Shown here piece after piece: positions 25,881 through 40,720 of a stretch of DNA of 64,000 nucleotides. Position numbers and translations under genes: made by a program. Position 1 is the first letter of the stretch. The number at the start of each line of letters is the position of its first letter. Under the pieces are notes generated by a model. The model had not been told where the DNA came from and searched no databases. It worked only from the letters and a program-made list of their open reading frames with translations. The DNA is from Sphagnum magellanicum. Its lineage: Eukaryota; Streptophyta; Sphagnopsida; Sphagnales; Sphagnaceae. Where the stretch lies: contig CM038923.1 in assembly GCA_021904315.1 (NCBI GenBank), forward strand, positions 4,092,001-4,156,000, in the 5' to 3' direction.

Positions 25881-26620
25881 CCACACAAAAACAAGGGGGG
25901 GGGTGTGCCACACTGTGGCCTTGCCATTTATAATTTTTAAAATTATCTTAAGGCAAACGAAGAATTATGAAAACTCAAATACCTATTTCACCATGCAAAA
26001 ATAATAATCTTCCACCAAAAAAAAAATCTAAAAGAAAACCAAAATCCTTCAAGATATTATAATTCTATAATTAATCTCAAGTTTCAACACAAGCCAAAAT
26101 ATTATCATCTTCCAAAAATCCTCATATAAAAAAATAGATCTACTACCCAGGGGAGCCAAAATCCCTTAAGCTACTACATAAAATGAATCTAAACACAATT
26201 TCCTTGCCTTGGTAGGGAAGGCCAGAAAGGGAGGCACTTGTCATTGGCTGCAAAGAAATTCTATTCCTAAAATTGGCTATCACTATTTTTGGCCTGGACT
26301 AATAGCCCTTCCTAAGAACACCTTAAAAACACTCTACCCTAAAGGTCAAGAACCGCCCAACACTGATTATTTGGAACAACTTGGTCACACCATGATCATG
26401 AATGATGTGGAGGAGAGAGTTCATAGCATTTTGCCATAACAAATTTCATGGAAGCTGAGAGACCAAAAAAAAATCCAATAAAAATCGATGATTAAAACCA
26501 TCACATGGAAGACAAAAGGAAAGGCCAAAGAAAGGTCAAACAGACGCACAGCTTGCAAGAACCAAAGAAGGAAGGAAGAGAGTTTAGTCCCTCTCGTGTG
26601 CTAGGAAACTATCTCACGTA
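25881..26620. other. AT-rich sequence, nothing recognised
   Basis: The stretch begins with a G9 run near 25895. No coding or repeat feature could be supported. Confidence 0.4.
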
Positions 26621-26772
26621 CATCCCCTCTAATGTCACCTGCATGTAAATCGTGAGATTTAAAAATAACAAGAGAACCAGATCAAGCATCTCCCACCATC
26701 CCCTCTAATGTCACCTGCATGTAAATCGTGAGATTTAAAAATGATAAGAGAACTAGACCAAACATCTCCCAC
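26621..26772 (+). repeat. Tandem duplication of a 76-bp unit
   Basis: 26621-26696 and 26697-26772 begin with the same CATCCCCTCTAATGTCACCT and continue with the same wording to CATCTCCCAC, differing at only a few bases (for example AATAACAAGAGAACC against AATGATAAGAGAACT). Followed by short TCTC repeats. Confidence 0.85.
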
Positions 26773-27125
26773 CAAAACAATCTTCCTCTCTCTCTCTCAA
26801 GCAATCTCCCATCAAAGCAATCTTCCTCTCTATAGCAAAGGCTAAAGCATAGTGAAAAGCAAAGCTACTCAAATTTGGATAATTACATTCATTACCTATC
26901 CACTTCTACATGTGGTTTGTACAAGAGAGAAAATTTGGGCACACTCACACAAGTTACAACAATAATTTCCATTAAAAAAATCATAGAAGAAAAAGTCAGC
27001 TTGAGTTCTCAACCTCCAAAAGGATTGCTGGGACCACCCCCTCTTGGATCCCCTCCCTCCCCCACCCACAGAATTTGAGCAAAGGCATGTATATTGGACT
27101 TTGCATGGCCTTGTCACACAAGAAG

Positions 27126-27152
27126 TACCTACCTACCTACATACCTACCTAC
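27126..27152. repeat. (ACCT)n microsatellite
   Basis: Six to seven ACCT/ACCTAC units with one interruption (ACAT). Confidence 0.7.
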
Positions 27153-27700
27153 ACAATGAGCTTTTTTCACTTGCAAAAGACCAGCACCCACTACCTAACC
27201 TTCTGGAAAAGGGAATCCCTTTTTTAGTATGTTGAGTCACTCCCTAGGGTCCTTGATTGAACTAGCACAAACATTGGTTAAAAAAACAAACCATGGTACT
27301 AAAAATTTAAAAAAAACCTGAAAATGATTTGAGTTGCTTCTAAACAATATAAATACTTAAATGCCCCACTACTTTGGTAGCTTCAGAAATGTAGAAAAAT
27401 AATAATAATAATAAAATAGATAACAAAAAAATTGTGAAGGAAAATATTGGATCTTCAAGAATATAGATTTGGCAAATTTGCTGATAATTTAGGATTTTCA
27501 CCAAATTTCTTATAGGTTTGGGGGGGATGCAAGTGGCCAATTTTTAATTGGCAGAAACCCAAAAGGATTCTGTTGGACCTGGTCGGCATAAGACAGAGAT
27601 TTGCTCATCATCTCACTTAATGCCCACAAGTCACAACTTTCCCAACTCATCTGATGAAATCACTTCACTTTTGATAGTAGAGAGTTTTACACTTTCCACC

Positions 27701-27850
27701 CATTACTACAAAATGTGGGTGAATTCACTAGTCCCCATTTACTAAACCAATAAATTCATTACATCTTCACCAGGTTTCATTCATTAGGACGAGTGAATTT
27801 GCTCAAAATCTAATGAAATCACTTGATGTACAAGACATATTTTTACCCCT
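27701..27850 (-). mobile_element. CACTA-type MITE, decayed copy in reverse orientation
   Basis: It starts CATTACTACAAAATGTGGGTG, matching the reverse complement of the 3' end of the better copy at 45850-46002. It continues with TTCACTAGTCCC, then CTCAAAATCTAATGAAATCAC in the same order. The far end is too diverged to place exactly. Confidence 0.6.
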
Positions 27851-30800
27851 CTCTCTCTTTATCTAAAGGTCATCATGCCTTTTTATATATGCCTTGCCAC
27901 CAACAAAGCGACGTGACTGCACCATAGACCTTACTTTAATGTAGGTGCCATAACTCTCATCCTAAAACACAAATGTATTTCAAAACTCACAAGTGTCAAA
28001 AATAATGTTTCATCAAATATTGTGTAATATGAAAACATTTCAACAACATTTTTGTGGTATCTTGGATGATGATCCATTTTTTATGATTAATGATTGGTTT
28101 GGCAAACCATTAACATCATTAACATCTTATGGAATGGGTGTTATAAAATAGGAAATAAAAAATAAAATAAATGTTTTTTTAGCTCTAGTTTGGGGGGAGC
28201 TTTTCCTAATTATGTTGGGTAATAAAATGGGTCTTGCTCTTACCAAAATGATCATTTTTGTTTTGTTCATAGAGCATATGAATCCCTAAAATGTATATTA
28301 ACTAAAATCAATAATAGAGAGGTAAGATTAGGTATTATAATACCATGAAAAGAAGGAGTGCTATGAGAACATCTCTACTTACCAACCATTGAAATAGTAT
28401 GGGTGTTGTTGTGCCACCAAGCACAACCATAAAGATGAGAAAAAATAAAAAGTTATGTAGTTGGATCATCTGCTCTATTTGTTTTTGGTATTTTCGCCCT
28501 CCAAACAATAAAATACAAGATAAAAAACAAAGAAAAAAAAGATTTTTTTGGAGTAGTGTTGGGTGATTCTTTACCTTTGTGAAGAACTTTGAATTCTAAA
28601 AACTAAACTAATGTTCCACATTGTTGTGCACTATCAGTGGTGATCAATTGATGAAAAAATGAATTGATTTTGTGGAAATTAAGTTCCATTCATATGAAAA
28701 TGGTGAGTGACATTGTGTGCAACTTCAATTGAATTTGAATTTAATTCAAATACATAGAATGAAATTTGAATTCAATTCAACAAATGGATTAAAATTCAAT
28801 TGAAAAGAAATTGGATGCATATTGGTGAAGAAGGTACTAAAAATTTGCTTATGAATATGATGTTGAAGGAAAAAAAAACTTTTGACAAGACACAAAACTG
28901 AAAAAACATCTTTTCATGCCTTTTTACTTGGGAATGGGCTTAAAAATTCCAATTTGAAATTGTCCAAATGATGATTTTTTTTTAAAACAACTTATGGAAT
29001 CTAAAGTTGTCTTATTTAAACCAATTCCAATGATCATCATCATTGAAATTAAAATGGTTGGTTAGAGTGAACCAACACTCATGAACACACCACATGAATG
29101 GATGGTGCATGGACAGGACAATTATTTTCATTGGATTATTGTTCCCAACTAACCTCCTCATAGCTAAAGGTTTTTAAAGTGTGATAAAGGTTTTTTAATT
29201 GATGTGCATTCAACTAGATGGTCTCAAAACAAGAAAACAAAAGTGGTCCATTCATGGGTGTTAGGTCACACTAGCAAAAATGGTTATTGTTCCAATTCCA
29301 CACATAAATGGAATTCATAATCAAATTACATGTCTAATTCTTCAAAAAAAAATCCATTTTTGATTATAGTCCAAAAATTCAAACCAAGTTCCAACCTAAT
29401 TACTAATAACCTAGATCAAAATCAATAGTTAATTACCTATTAATTTCATGTTAACTTCTGTTCTAACTTATTTTTTCCAAAAAAATCTTTGAAAATTTAG
29501 GTTTTCATTCCATTTGTGGTTTCACATATAAATTTAAAACTAAAAAGTTGGTTCCACCTCGTTTTTGAAACAAAAAATCCAATTCTAGTTCTAGTTTTGA
29601 AAATTAAACTTGATTTTGATCTAGCTTTTAGTAACCAAAAACAATAATTCCAACCCACCCAATGCTAATTTCAAATTTTGAAAACAATTAGTATGTAATT
29701 TTCCTTTTCAAATATCACCCCCAATTACCAATTTTATCAAGAGATTTTTTTGGTAATATCCACTTAATATGCATAAGGGTTAGGTTTCAATTACTCAACC
29801 CAAGAACCATCTAATATAATGTCAAGGTTGGCATCTAAACATGATTGGTTATTCATGAAGAATATTTTAGATTCCATGGTTTACAAATAAAAAACAAATC
29901 AATTGATTTTTAATAGAAAACACATTTCATTATACTAATATGATTTTCCCGAAAAAATATCATTTTCAAAACTTTTGAAACCTTTAAACAACAAAAGCAT
30001 TAGTTACATTTCTTTTTAAAAAATTTGAGTATTTTTATTTATCAAATTCATTTCAAGCATGTTGATATGTTCCCAAAATATATAATGAAATTTATTATAT
30101 CAATAAATCCAAAAATGTCAACACCTTCAAACATGAAATATTAAACATGGTTACAACTATTTTAATATATTATAGCATGTTTGGACCTAGCAACACCTAC
30201 AAAGTTGACATGCTACTCTATTCGATTCCTAGACTTTGACAACATTCATAGAAGGCAATGGACAACACAAAATACAAATGCACAAATCAAGCCTAGAGAC
30301 ATCATGAGAGTGTCAACTTTTAGGGATAGGCATGTGACCCCATTCCCTCTAATTCTATCTTGTCACTAAACCACAACCTTGGCTAGCAACAAGGAGCCCA
30401 AGCATTTCATTGTCATAGACCTATACACAAACGTCATTAACTTCCAAACACGTCTCCCATCACATTAAAGACCAAAAGATGGACCAAAGTAACATTACAA
30501 TCTATAAGACTTTGTGCTAATTAATGGTAAGCCTTGAGCAATCGCAATCTAAAAGCAAAAGCAAATTTGACAATCACGCACAACAATAACACACAAGCTA
30601 CAAATAAACTACAAATAGAGATGTGTAACTCTAAACCCTTATATACACAAGTGCACACATCTCTACCCATCTTAACATAAAAACACCAACATCTTATATA
30701 TATGACTTGCAATACATCCCACCTCCATATTCAAAGCCTATTAAAATAGGCATTTAAAGGTTTTAGGGTTTAAGATTGTAAAAGCCTATTTGTGGAAGAA

Positions 30801-31288
30801 GGGGGAAGAGAAGGAACTAACATGTAGGTTATTGGTTTTCATAGAAATTAGAATGCATGACCCATAGATGTCTTGTTGATTTTTTATATATACAAATAGG
30901 TTATATTGTCAACTTTAAACTAATCTCATACCTTGATCAATATTAATTAGTTCTTTTCAATAATAACCAAAAATGATCTAGACTAATTAAAAACCACTTT
31001 TAAAGTTTTTGTGCAAACCTTGATTTTGGATGGAATCCCAAAATGTTTGAAATATCAAACTTGCATCAAAATTTGTGATTTTACAACACACATTCCACTG
31101 CATCAATGTTACTTAGGCTTTTGAAAAAAAAATTCCCTTAAACCTACTAAAGGATAATTTCCATATATAACCTATTGAACAATACCTAAATTCATATTCA
31201 CACCAATCCAGTATGGATGAAAGGTGGGATCCTTCATAGTAGGACTAGTCTTGTATCATTGAAAAATACATATACGAAAACACCACAA
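27851..31288. other. AT-rich sequence without supported genes
   Basis: Apart from the repeat at 28625-28830, I see no protein family, RNA gene or transposon end. Confidence 0.45.
28625..28830. repeat. Dispersed GAATTCAAATT-rich repeat (copy 2)
   Basis: Resembles 8500-8670 in word order, including TGACATTGTGTGCAA and a run of overlapping GAATTC/AATTCAATT palindromes. Confidence 0.35.
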
Positions 31289-31445
31289 GACTCTAACTCC
31301 CAACATGAGAATGCACTTGGGAGTGTTTGGGACTCACTTTCCCATACTTGTGGGTGTGCTTAAATCTTGAAACATTCTTCTTATAACATGCTCCCATTGT
31401 CATGCCTTAGCCTTGGTTGTGAGCCCAAAATTAGGGTCAATACAA
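31289..31445. mobile_element. Truncated fragment of the solo-LTR family A (3' part only)
   Basis: Matches the last part of the 53060-54155 insertion in order. It has ACTCCCAACATG, then GCACTTGGGAGTG, then a CATGCTCCCA-like segment, then CCTTGGTTGTGAGCCCAAA (ACCTTGGTTGTAAGCC-like in the intact copy), then TTAGGGT near the end. The first roughly 900 bp are absent. Same orientation as the other two copies. Confidence 0.6.
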
Positions 31446-34400
31446 AAGAAATGGAATAACAATGCATCTAAGCATGAAGACCATCACAAAACATATGCAC
31501 AAATGCTAACATGATTTTCCCATTCTATGATTTCATATGCAAATTTTCCCATTATAGGTTGTAAATTGTTATGTCAATGATTTTTAAGAATAAGAATCAC
31601 ATGTAAACCTATAGGCACTTTTGATCTTTAATTATCAAGGTGTTCAACAATGGAACAAAAAATTCCATAAGTAGAGGAATCATGATGTGTAATTTACCAA
31701 ACTTTCATAAGATCGCACAATTTTATGATTTTTTAAAAAATATCAATTTGCTAAGCATCTTATTAGACTAATAAAGGTGGTGATTTAAGCTAAATGGGCA
31801 TGTACACATAGGTTTAATAAGAATTTGAACATGGATTCAAAAATGTGTGAATTATAAAAGGTTTCTTAATCAATGCAAAATTTATTATAAATTCAATCAT
31901 TATAATAGAAAAGGTCTTAATGTTAAGCACAAAAAATCTTTGAATTGCAAATATAAACAAATTATTGTTTGTAGGAACTCCATGGATAACAAGAAATGGG
32001 CATTGTAAGAATAACTAAGGAGCAAACTACTATATGTAAGAACTCAAGAGATAACAAAAAATGGGCATGATATGGATAGCCATGGAGCAACAAAGTTATT
32101 AACAATCACAAACATAGAGCCATGGAGAAATTAGATTGACCACCAAAACATATAACCATAGTAGAATGGGGTCAACCAATTATGAATTTCATGTTACTCA
32201 ATCAAGAAAATAAAAAGAAGCTCAAGGTGGAAATCAAAGAAATGTCAATGAAAATCTAAGCTAAAAAGGAGTTCAAGCAACAAATTATGGTTCATATAAT
32301 ACCAATAGCTTCATGGATGATAAGTTCAAATAATGGTGAGAAAAATTGTAGAGATCTAGGTTGGACATGGTTATAAATGAAAAATTTCCATTGTAACCCA
32401 AGTATATATGACCAAGGGAGCAACTGGGGATGGTGGTAAAGGATTAGAATGGTGTGGAATCAATCTCTGATTATTCAAATTATGAAATTGCATATCAATT
32501 TGAAAGGTAGTTAGACCATGGAAGGTAGTTACACCCAATGGAATTTAGATTCCAACATGTGGTCCTTGTATGATAATAGTGAGTTTGGAAATTATCATGC
32601 AAATTCAAACTTGAACACAAAAGAACCCAAATGTCACTCAACATTAGGTGGTGGTTCAAACAAGCATGTAATCCATCTTAGAAGAAAGGGTAATAATCCA
32701 CTCAAAAAAAAAAATTAAATATTTGTGTAACATATATAAAATATTTACCATCTCAAAAAACAATAAATGGAGGCTAAAGATTTGTTGAATTATTTTTTAA
32801 AGATAACCTTTTCGTCTAAATTACTTAAAGATGAAATGGGATTATATAGAAGTTGTATTAAACTAAAGAACTTTGATCTATAAAAAAAATCAAAGATTGG
32901 ACCAAAAATGTTAAAATGAAATTTATTGATATTAGTTTTCCTAGGTTGTCCAAAATGATGTCCTTATCATATATAGAAAATAATTAACCAATTAGGACAT
33001 ATATCAATTTTTGATAATAAAATATGAAAGGAATTCTTACATGTCTAGTTTTTATCTTTTGAAATTTGGGTGGCACTTATGCACTAAAAGCAACTTGAAT
33101 TGAAAATTGCATGCCCCATTTGTGAAAAGTTAGAAGATAGGTTATCATTTGGCAAACATGCACTTAAAATAATCAAAAAGAATAAAAATATGGACAAACT
33201 TGGATCATGGGTAACGAAATTTTAGAAGATAAAAAATTCAAACATTTAGCATTTGAAAGAAGGTGAACACTTCAAAAAAAAATTGACAACCATTTATGCA
33301 CAACTTAATATGAGAGAGCATTTAATCATGTTATCATTTTGGGATGAACTTGCCTTATCTCTTATTGTGTTATGTGATTTCACAAAATCTTTAGAAATTT
33401 GAACCAAGGTGAACCAACATCCACACTTGTGGTACCTTCAAGTTTTTGAATGAAACCTTTTAATGGCCATATTAAACTCAAAAAATGTTAGATTTGTAGT
33501 CAAAGACCTTGGTTTAGTTTGAACATGGGATATTTATAATGTTTAGAAGTAATTTAAATGAAATTTAGGGTTTCAAATTTTTACCATGGTGCCAATGTGG
33601 GTGTTGGTTCACCTAAGGCCCATGTGATGTCCCTTGGAAAAGGATTTGACCTATTTTTTGTATTCCTTTTTCTATGAAAAAGAACTCTTGTAATTGTCAT
33701 TGAAAATATTTTTCACTTGATTTAGTCCAAATTCTAAGTCTATGTGTTGGCAAAATTGCAACAAATTGAAATAAAGTTTTGGTGTGTGAATTAGTTTTTC
33801 TATTTAATTCATTATTTTTCCATTTTAATTTCAAACATTAGGCTACGTCTTATTATCAATCTTGAAACTTGTGATTTTTTTAATGAATTTTTGACAAATT
33901 CATAATTCCTTTATCTTTTCATAGTCATTATTTGTTATTTTGGTGAACAACCATTGCCCTATACATTCAAAAATGGAAAAGTCATTTTAGCCACAAGGAT
34001 AGAAATAATTCATTACTTCTGCCATTCATGTGCTAGAAATGAAAATTCAAGCTTGCCAAAAAAATCTCATTTTTTTATACAAAGAGCCATCCATAGAAAT
34101 CTCAAAAAGTACAAAAAAGATGTTTGTGTGGGATTATGATTTTGAATCACTTGTGATATAAACCCATATATGAACACACAAACATGAAATGCACTTTCAT
34201 CCATGTTTTCTTATTGTTAAGGGTGATAAATTTTTTTGAAACTAAATAAAAGTATCCATAAAGTAAAGAAAACATGGCATTAGAACCTTGAGTTAGGTCA
34301 TAAATGGGGTGAGATTTTTTTTGAACTTGCAAAAGAATAGATTACTATTCAACAAAGGGTGAAACTTTGAAAACCATCAAGTTTTTTGGCAAATTAAGTT

Positions 34401-37400
34401 CATCATGTCTTCACCCTTTATTTCTTTTTTCTTGAACACCTCCATTACTATCATATATTTTTTCATTGTTTATACATGTACTATTACTATAATGACTTTC
34501 AAACCTTTGTGCATAAAATGTTGAGTTTCAACATTTCATACTCATATTAATAAAATTTCCTTATTTTGCAAATACCATTAATTTGAAGTTGAAAAAGGGC
34601 TTTGGGGGTCAAAGGCCCAAAGATAAGGTGACTTTATAGATATTTTTAATAATACTTAAATGAAACTCCCAACCCACATTTTGGAATACCATAATACCTT
34701 TTTAGGTTCAACATAAATGATATATTTTTAAATGCCAAAATTTTAAAAAATTAAGGTCCCTTCCTATTGAATTTTTTTAAATTATTTTTTATTGAAGCCA
34801 AAATTTCATAGGATTCTGGAGATATTTAAAATTTTCTCTTTTATTATTAAATACCCCCCAACAAGTTTTGTATGACACCTTTTATGGGGTTGACAATGTA
34901 ACCTTGTGGAGAATTACGATGTTTTGTCGCAAGGTTTTTTAAAATATTCCCTTTTTGACTTTATGTATGCAATAAATGTAAAATAAACAATGTTCTTTAG
35001 TGCCTAATGGTATGCCAGTGGTTAGTGCCATATTTTTTATAGGGGAGGAATTGGGATCAAAAATTTTCCCGTGAAGAAAAATGTTTGCATAAAACATTAA
35101 TGATGAATAACATGCATATTTTCTTTTATTTAAATGGAATTTTGTCAAATTTTCATTTTTTTGGGTGCTGAAATCAAATTTTCAAAATAAAATAATTATT
35201 TGGCAACGAGATGCTGAACTTGAAAAGGTACTATGGTAACCCCCAAAAGAAGATATAAAATATCAAATGAATGTGGGGAATTCTAATTGGTACTTAACTA
35301 ACAACATATAATTTTTTTCAAAAATTTAACCAATAATAATATTGAATTCAGCTTAAACCCATTAAGGTGTTGGCAAGGTGAAATGGGTAAGAGTTTCCTT
35401 GGGTGGTCCACTAGGAACTATCATACCTTGATTTTTTGGACCCATCAAACTTTGAAAAATCATAGGAAACACTTTAATAAATATTTTCATAATTTTTTAT
35501 GAGTATATTTATTAGGTTCCATAGATTTTGAAATTTCATAATATTAAGAATATTGTGTGTTTTGATATTTTTAATCATTGCATTTAGAAAAAAATTTAAG
35601 AATGGAATGATGGTTCTTGTCCTTAAACTTTTAGGTTAAGAACAAAAATTTGAAACATAATTTGAGAATTTTCTTGGGAATTTTCTTCCTAAGGTAATTT
35701 GGAAGTCATTTCATTTTTAATTATTAAGAAATTAATTGAATAAACATAATTTAGTTATGAATCTTCAAAATCAAGGTTATCAATTTATGAAAGTGCCATT
35801 TTAATTTAAAATACAAATTTTTAACAATTTCAAAAAAAATTGATTCCAAAATTAACTTCAAGCCATATATAAGTGCATGCAATTGATAAACATGAGAAAA
35901 AAAATTATAATTGTGAAAACATTTAAAGTAAAGGGCCTAGGAAAATGATTTGGTTGTTTTTGGTTCCTTTTTCATTGTTTGAGGTGGTTCCTAGTGGTAT
36001 CACCCAAGGATACTTTCACCCAAATACAAGAATGCCCTAGATAGTTCAAATAAAAGACAATTTTTGAAAATAAAAACGTCATTTTAACAAGTCACTTTGT
36101 TTGTAATTATGATATTCAACAATTTGGCAATTAAATTTTCTTATAATCAAAGTACAAAAAGTTGAAATATGGGGCACACAACATGGTTAAGCCACATCGA
36201 TTATGCATTAAAAAAATAACATGAAATCTCTTACAAACCAACAAAATTTTCACATCTTTCATCAACACAAGTGTAGTCATAATAGCCAATCAATGTTTAA
36301 ATTTGAATGTCTTTTTTAACATGGAAATAATCAAATGTTAACATCCCTACAACCATCCAAAACCAAATGACATGTGTAATCAAGTTATCCAATCCTTTGA
36401 AAAACCAAAAAGATAAATGCATGAAATTTAAATAACAAATAAGACATTACATGTTTAAAATCACTTAAATCTATAATTTCTGACCTCATTTTTTTCAAAA
36501 ATAAATTATCAAAAAATGTCAATTATCAATTAAAGGCAGAATAATTTTCAACCATATTTACCCCAACTTGAATATATGAAATTAGAGAGATTGTTAAATG
36601 GGTGCAAATACATTGAAAGGAGCCAAAAACCATGTTAAATAGTGTTGAAAGTTGTAAACTTTTTTACATATGTTTTTGTTTGACATTTTAAAGTTATGTT
36701 AATCATTCCAAGTTGTACATACTATTATAACATTAAAAAATAGATCATAATAACCTACTACCCACACTCAAAAAGCACTCACACTTTTAAAGTTATGGAA
36801 TTTGAAATTCAAAATATGTTTCAAAATCTCAAATTTTCAAAAGTTCTTTGCCACATGTAAATGGGGTATAATGTACATGACATATAAAGCAAAGCTAATT
36901 TATGATACAAGAAATGAAAACCTAAAATATTTAACATTATTTTGTATGATTCAAAATTATAATAATTTTTCAAGACGAAACCCAAAATTTGGCAAAATTT
37001 GCACACTTTGAAAAATCATATTTATTCAAAATTTACCCCCAAAAATTGTGATATATTGAGAAAAAAAATAAAAATTTAATAAGTTGCAAAAAAAATCATT
37101 CAAAAATTCATCCACATGAAAAAATGAAAAGGACTAAAAAAGATTCACATCCTTTAATAAAATAATCATATTAGCTCCTTTGAATATATTTGCATCCAAA
37201 TATGTTTACAAATGTGTTAGTAATACAAAGAGAGAAACATTTTAAATGTTAATTACAAGTTGAAATATTTCACTTAAAAAATGATTTTCAAAAATCCAAT
37301 AGTCCACCATTTAGAAAATTAAACCTTAACAACAAGTATGATATGCATTTACACTTTCGATTAAAAAAAATATCATCATCCTTGCAAAGTCATTTGTGGA

Positions 37401-40400
37401 TGATATTGTCCCAAAATTTACAAGTTAATGATCCATATATGGTACAATTTTGGGGTTTTTCACCCATTGACCAAACACTATGAACATAAAAACTAGCCTT
37501 TAAAATGCCATCATAGAAGCATAATTGCCCAAAGTTTCCAAATAAAAATTACTAAAATGTTTAATAGTTTATTAATTTGTGGAAGTTACATCAAATATCA
37601 AATTATTAATTGGACAAACATGATTGAGTTCATAATGAACACAAAAAATGCATCATAGAACCAAACCAAAAGTATTGGGAAATTATTAAGTCAAATAAAA
37701 ATTTAACATAATATTTCTCTAAAACTTTTGTCTAGCATGTGTTTTTTAACATTTTTAAAATTATTTAAAAATTTATTATATAATTTATTAAATATAAATA
37801 TTTTTTTGTAATTTAAAAAAATATAAGGTTTTAATTTATGCATTTACTAGTTTTGTCATATTCTAATTGGGCGAAAAAGATGTTTTGATTCCCCCATATT
37901 TGTTTCAAAGATTACAATTTTAAGAAATCTTTAAAACACACATTGTGGAACATGATTTTAGCAAAAAACTACTTTTGTGAAAAATACAATAACTATAAAA
38001 AAGGATTTAAGATCAAATAATTTATTTTTTATAGAATAAACATAAAGTATCCTTCTTCCATATGCACCCATTTTAAATTAATATCACATTCATGCATGCC
38101 AAATCACTCAAACAACAATTATAAGTTAATGATGGTAAACAAGCCATTTGGAATGCATGGACCCTACCTTTATATATATTATAAAGATATAATTTGAATT
38201 AGGTATTTAATTGGATGGAAAAGAAATCTAGGTATGAAATTTGGTGGTTTGGATTAAAATATATAGGTTTATGATATATCCACTAGTCTTGTCTTGATCC
38301 AAAATGAGATTATTCTGTTGGTGCATTAGTTGTCATGTAATTTGTGTTATGAACACAATGATTTGTTATAGTGAATGATTATGATAAAGAAATAATTTTG
38401 TCATATAATATCATTGTTTTTTTTTTTGGTAACAAGACAAGATATTGAATTTACTTGATAATATAACATAAATATGGTTGTTTGTATTTTTATTATTTAT
38501 TTTGTTTCATTTCAACAAAAAAATAGGATGGTAATAAATTTTGATGTGATTAAATATTTTCAAGATGTAGTTTTAATGAATGAAGGTTTAGAAATTACAC
38601 AATTACATAGTTTTTGTTTAATGTCAAGTTTTAAGATAAATAAGAGACAATTTATGTTGGGTTGTTTTAGAACAAGACATTTCCTTTTGTAGAATATAAT
38701 TTATATGGAATTTTTTTTTGATAATGGAAAAAGTAAATATAAATTATTTTAAGTCATAATGACTCCTTCCCATAAATGTCTTGCATGCATGCCAAATACA
38801 ATTTTCCATATATCATTTGATTATGTTTGAAAACTAATACATAGGCATTTGTAATGTGGATTGCACTACAAAGATATATGTAATTGTAAATTTGTTGAAA
38901 TCTTATCAAAAGAATTTTTTGCCCAATCCCATATTTACTAAATATTTAAAGATTTGAGTAGTTGTTTAATGAAAAACTAAAATGCAATCTTGTTATTTTA
39001 AAAATGATAATATTTTTGTACATTTCATTGATTGTTTCAAATAATGAAATTAATAAATAGGTTTTTCTTCTTTTACACTTTCATGTGTGTTAATGAATTT
39101 GTACATTGAAAATGTCAATTTTCAAATTTGTTTGATTAGTTATTAAATAGTTGTCTACAAGGTTCTCGATACCTTCAATTGAAGAAGCATTAAAACATGG
39201 ATTTTCTATCCATAATAGTCCAAGGTCACGAAGTAATATTCATGCTTGAAAATTAAGTTCTTAAAAAACAAAATTACCGAACAAAATCTTTGAATTTTTG
39301 AAAATTTTACAAAAGTTGTTCATTATATGGGTTCATAATAATGTGTTCATGTGACATGACCATTTCTAACAAGTTCTCTAATGTTTTGTATATTTACATT
39401 ATTATGGGTGAATTTTTAGTAATATGTTCATCATATAGTTCTTTAAATATTTTGTAAACATGGGTCAATTATTAATACCCATAATGAATAAAATGACAAA
39501 AGAAGTTGGAATTCCAAGTTCTTTTATCATTTTAAAAACATTTTCTCAACGACAATCTAAATAATCTAGAAATGTCCTTATTTGTACTAATTTTATGTAA
39601 CTTACTTGTCAAACTTTAATATTTTATCTTGATTTATGTTATTTGACACATCATTAACTATAAGTGTACAACATCACTATTTTTTTTTTCATATACAAAT
39701 CCATGCACACGAAATTATAAATGGATTAGGTTTTCAATTGTTTTAAAGAATATAACTTCCTAACATATGTTTTAGTCATGAAAGACCATTGTTGACATAC
39801 ATAAAAAAATTTATTAAAAAATTAAGTAGTATTAATAACAAAAATGTATGTCATGAAATAATCCTAAAAGTCAAAAAACCTTTTCCTAAGGCAATTGCTA
39901 TAGATATATTAATTATTTATTTGACATTTAAAATATTTTTGCAAGTTAATATGTTTGTATGATTTTTATTTAATTTTTTTTTTTTCAAATTGATCTATAA
40001 TATTTGTAGTAGGAATTTTATTAGGGTGTGTTCACATTAACAAGATCCACATGATGCGTAACTAATGTTTGGTTTTTCATGCTTTAATGTCAAAAATTAT
40101 ACTAATGTTGTAAATTTTGAATGTGTTTACATAACAATGTTTCTAATATATCATGGAAACATGTGATATTATTTGGAATGAATCTAATGAAGATAGAATA
40201 TTCAAAAACATTGTAAGGACCTATATTTTTTAACAGATCCTTTAAACACATATTTAGATAATAGTATAATGTAACACCTTTTAGGTCATAAGCAATTTTT
40301 TATGATTTTTTTCCAACTTATGAAGTGGAATATTTTTGAAATATTATAAGATAAGCACTCACTTAAGAGGGTGAATGTGAATCATGTTAGTGTGTAGGCA

Positions 40401-40577
40401 CCCATTAGATAAATTTGTTTCACATTCATTAATTAACTTGCATTTGCAAAAACTTAAAACTTGCCAATTTTGTTTCAATACTTTTCCACGAACATAAAAG
40501 GTGTTTTACAAAGTTGCTGTAATGATTTGATTATTATATATGTTTGCACAAACATAACATGCCATGTATATAGATTT
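31446..40577. other. Very AT-rich sequence without supported genes
   Basis: Only scattered low-complexity reading frames are present. The stretch 31970-32720 encodes N- and S-rich peptide pieces in broken frames. It might be a decayed retrocopy, but I cannot assign it. A tRNA-like segment lies at 34995-35075. Confidence 0.45.
34995..35075 (+). repeat. tRNA-like segment, possible SINE head
   Basis: TGGTATGCCAGTGGTTAGTGCC (35008-35029, read as TGGTATGCC plus AGTGGTTAGTGCC) resembles a pol III A box. GGGATCAAAAA (35053-35063), inside a short GGGA...TCCC hairpin, sits where a B box would be, about 25 nt downstream. No anticodon arm can be drawn. Confidence 0.35.
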
Positions 40578-40720
40578 CATTACAAAAAATGTGTCCTCTG
40601 TTTGCCAAATGCTTTCACTAAATTTTGAGTGAATTCATTAGTCCCATTGAATGGGACCTAATGGATTCACTAGTCCATTGAACAAGGACTAGTGAACTAC
40701 ACCCATATTTTGTAGTATTT
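40578..40720 (+). mobile_element. CACTA-type MITE, 143 bp
   Basis: It runs from CATTACAAAAAATGTGTCC to ACCCATATTTTGTAGTATTT and follows the 45850 copy throughout (TTGAGTGAATTCATTAGTCC, GGGACCTAATGG, GGACTAGTGAACTACACCC). It is flanked by TTT on both sides, compatible with a 3-bp target duplication but uninformative in this composition. Confidence 0.65.

Noticed and set aside
31970-32720. Asn/Ser/Gly-containing peptide fragments that resemble the tail of an RNA-binding protein
   Set aside because: Frames are broken, no RNA-recognition motif is visible, and A-rich composition alone yields Asn- and Lys-rich peptides.
38474-38692. 72-codon open frame starting with a hydrophobic stretch
   Set aside because: No recognisable domain, and the surroundings are AT-rich with no promoter or splice evidence.
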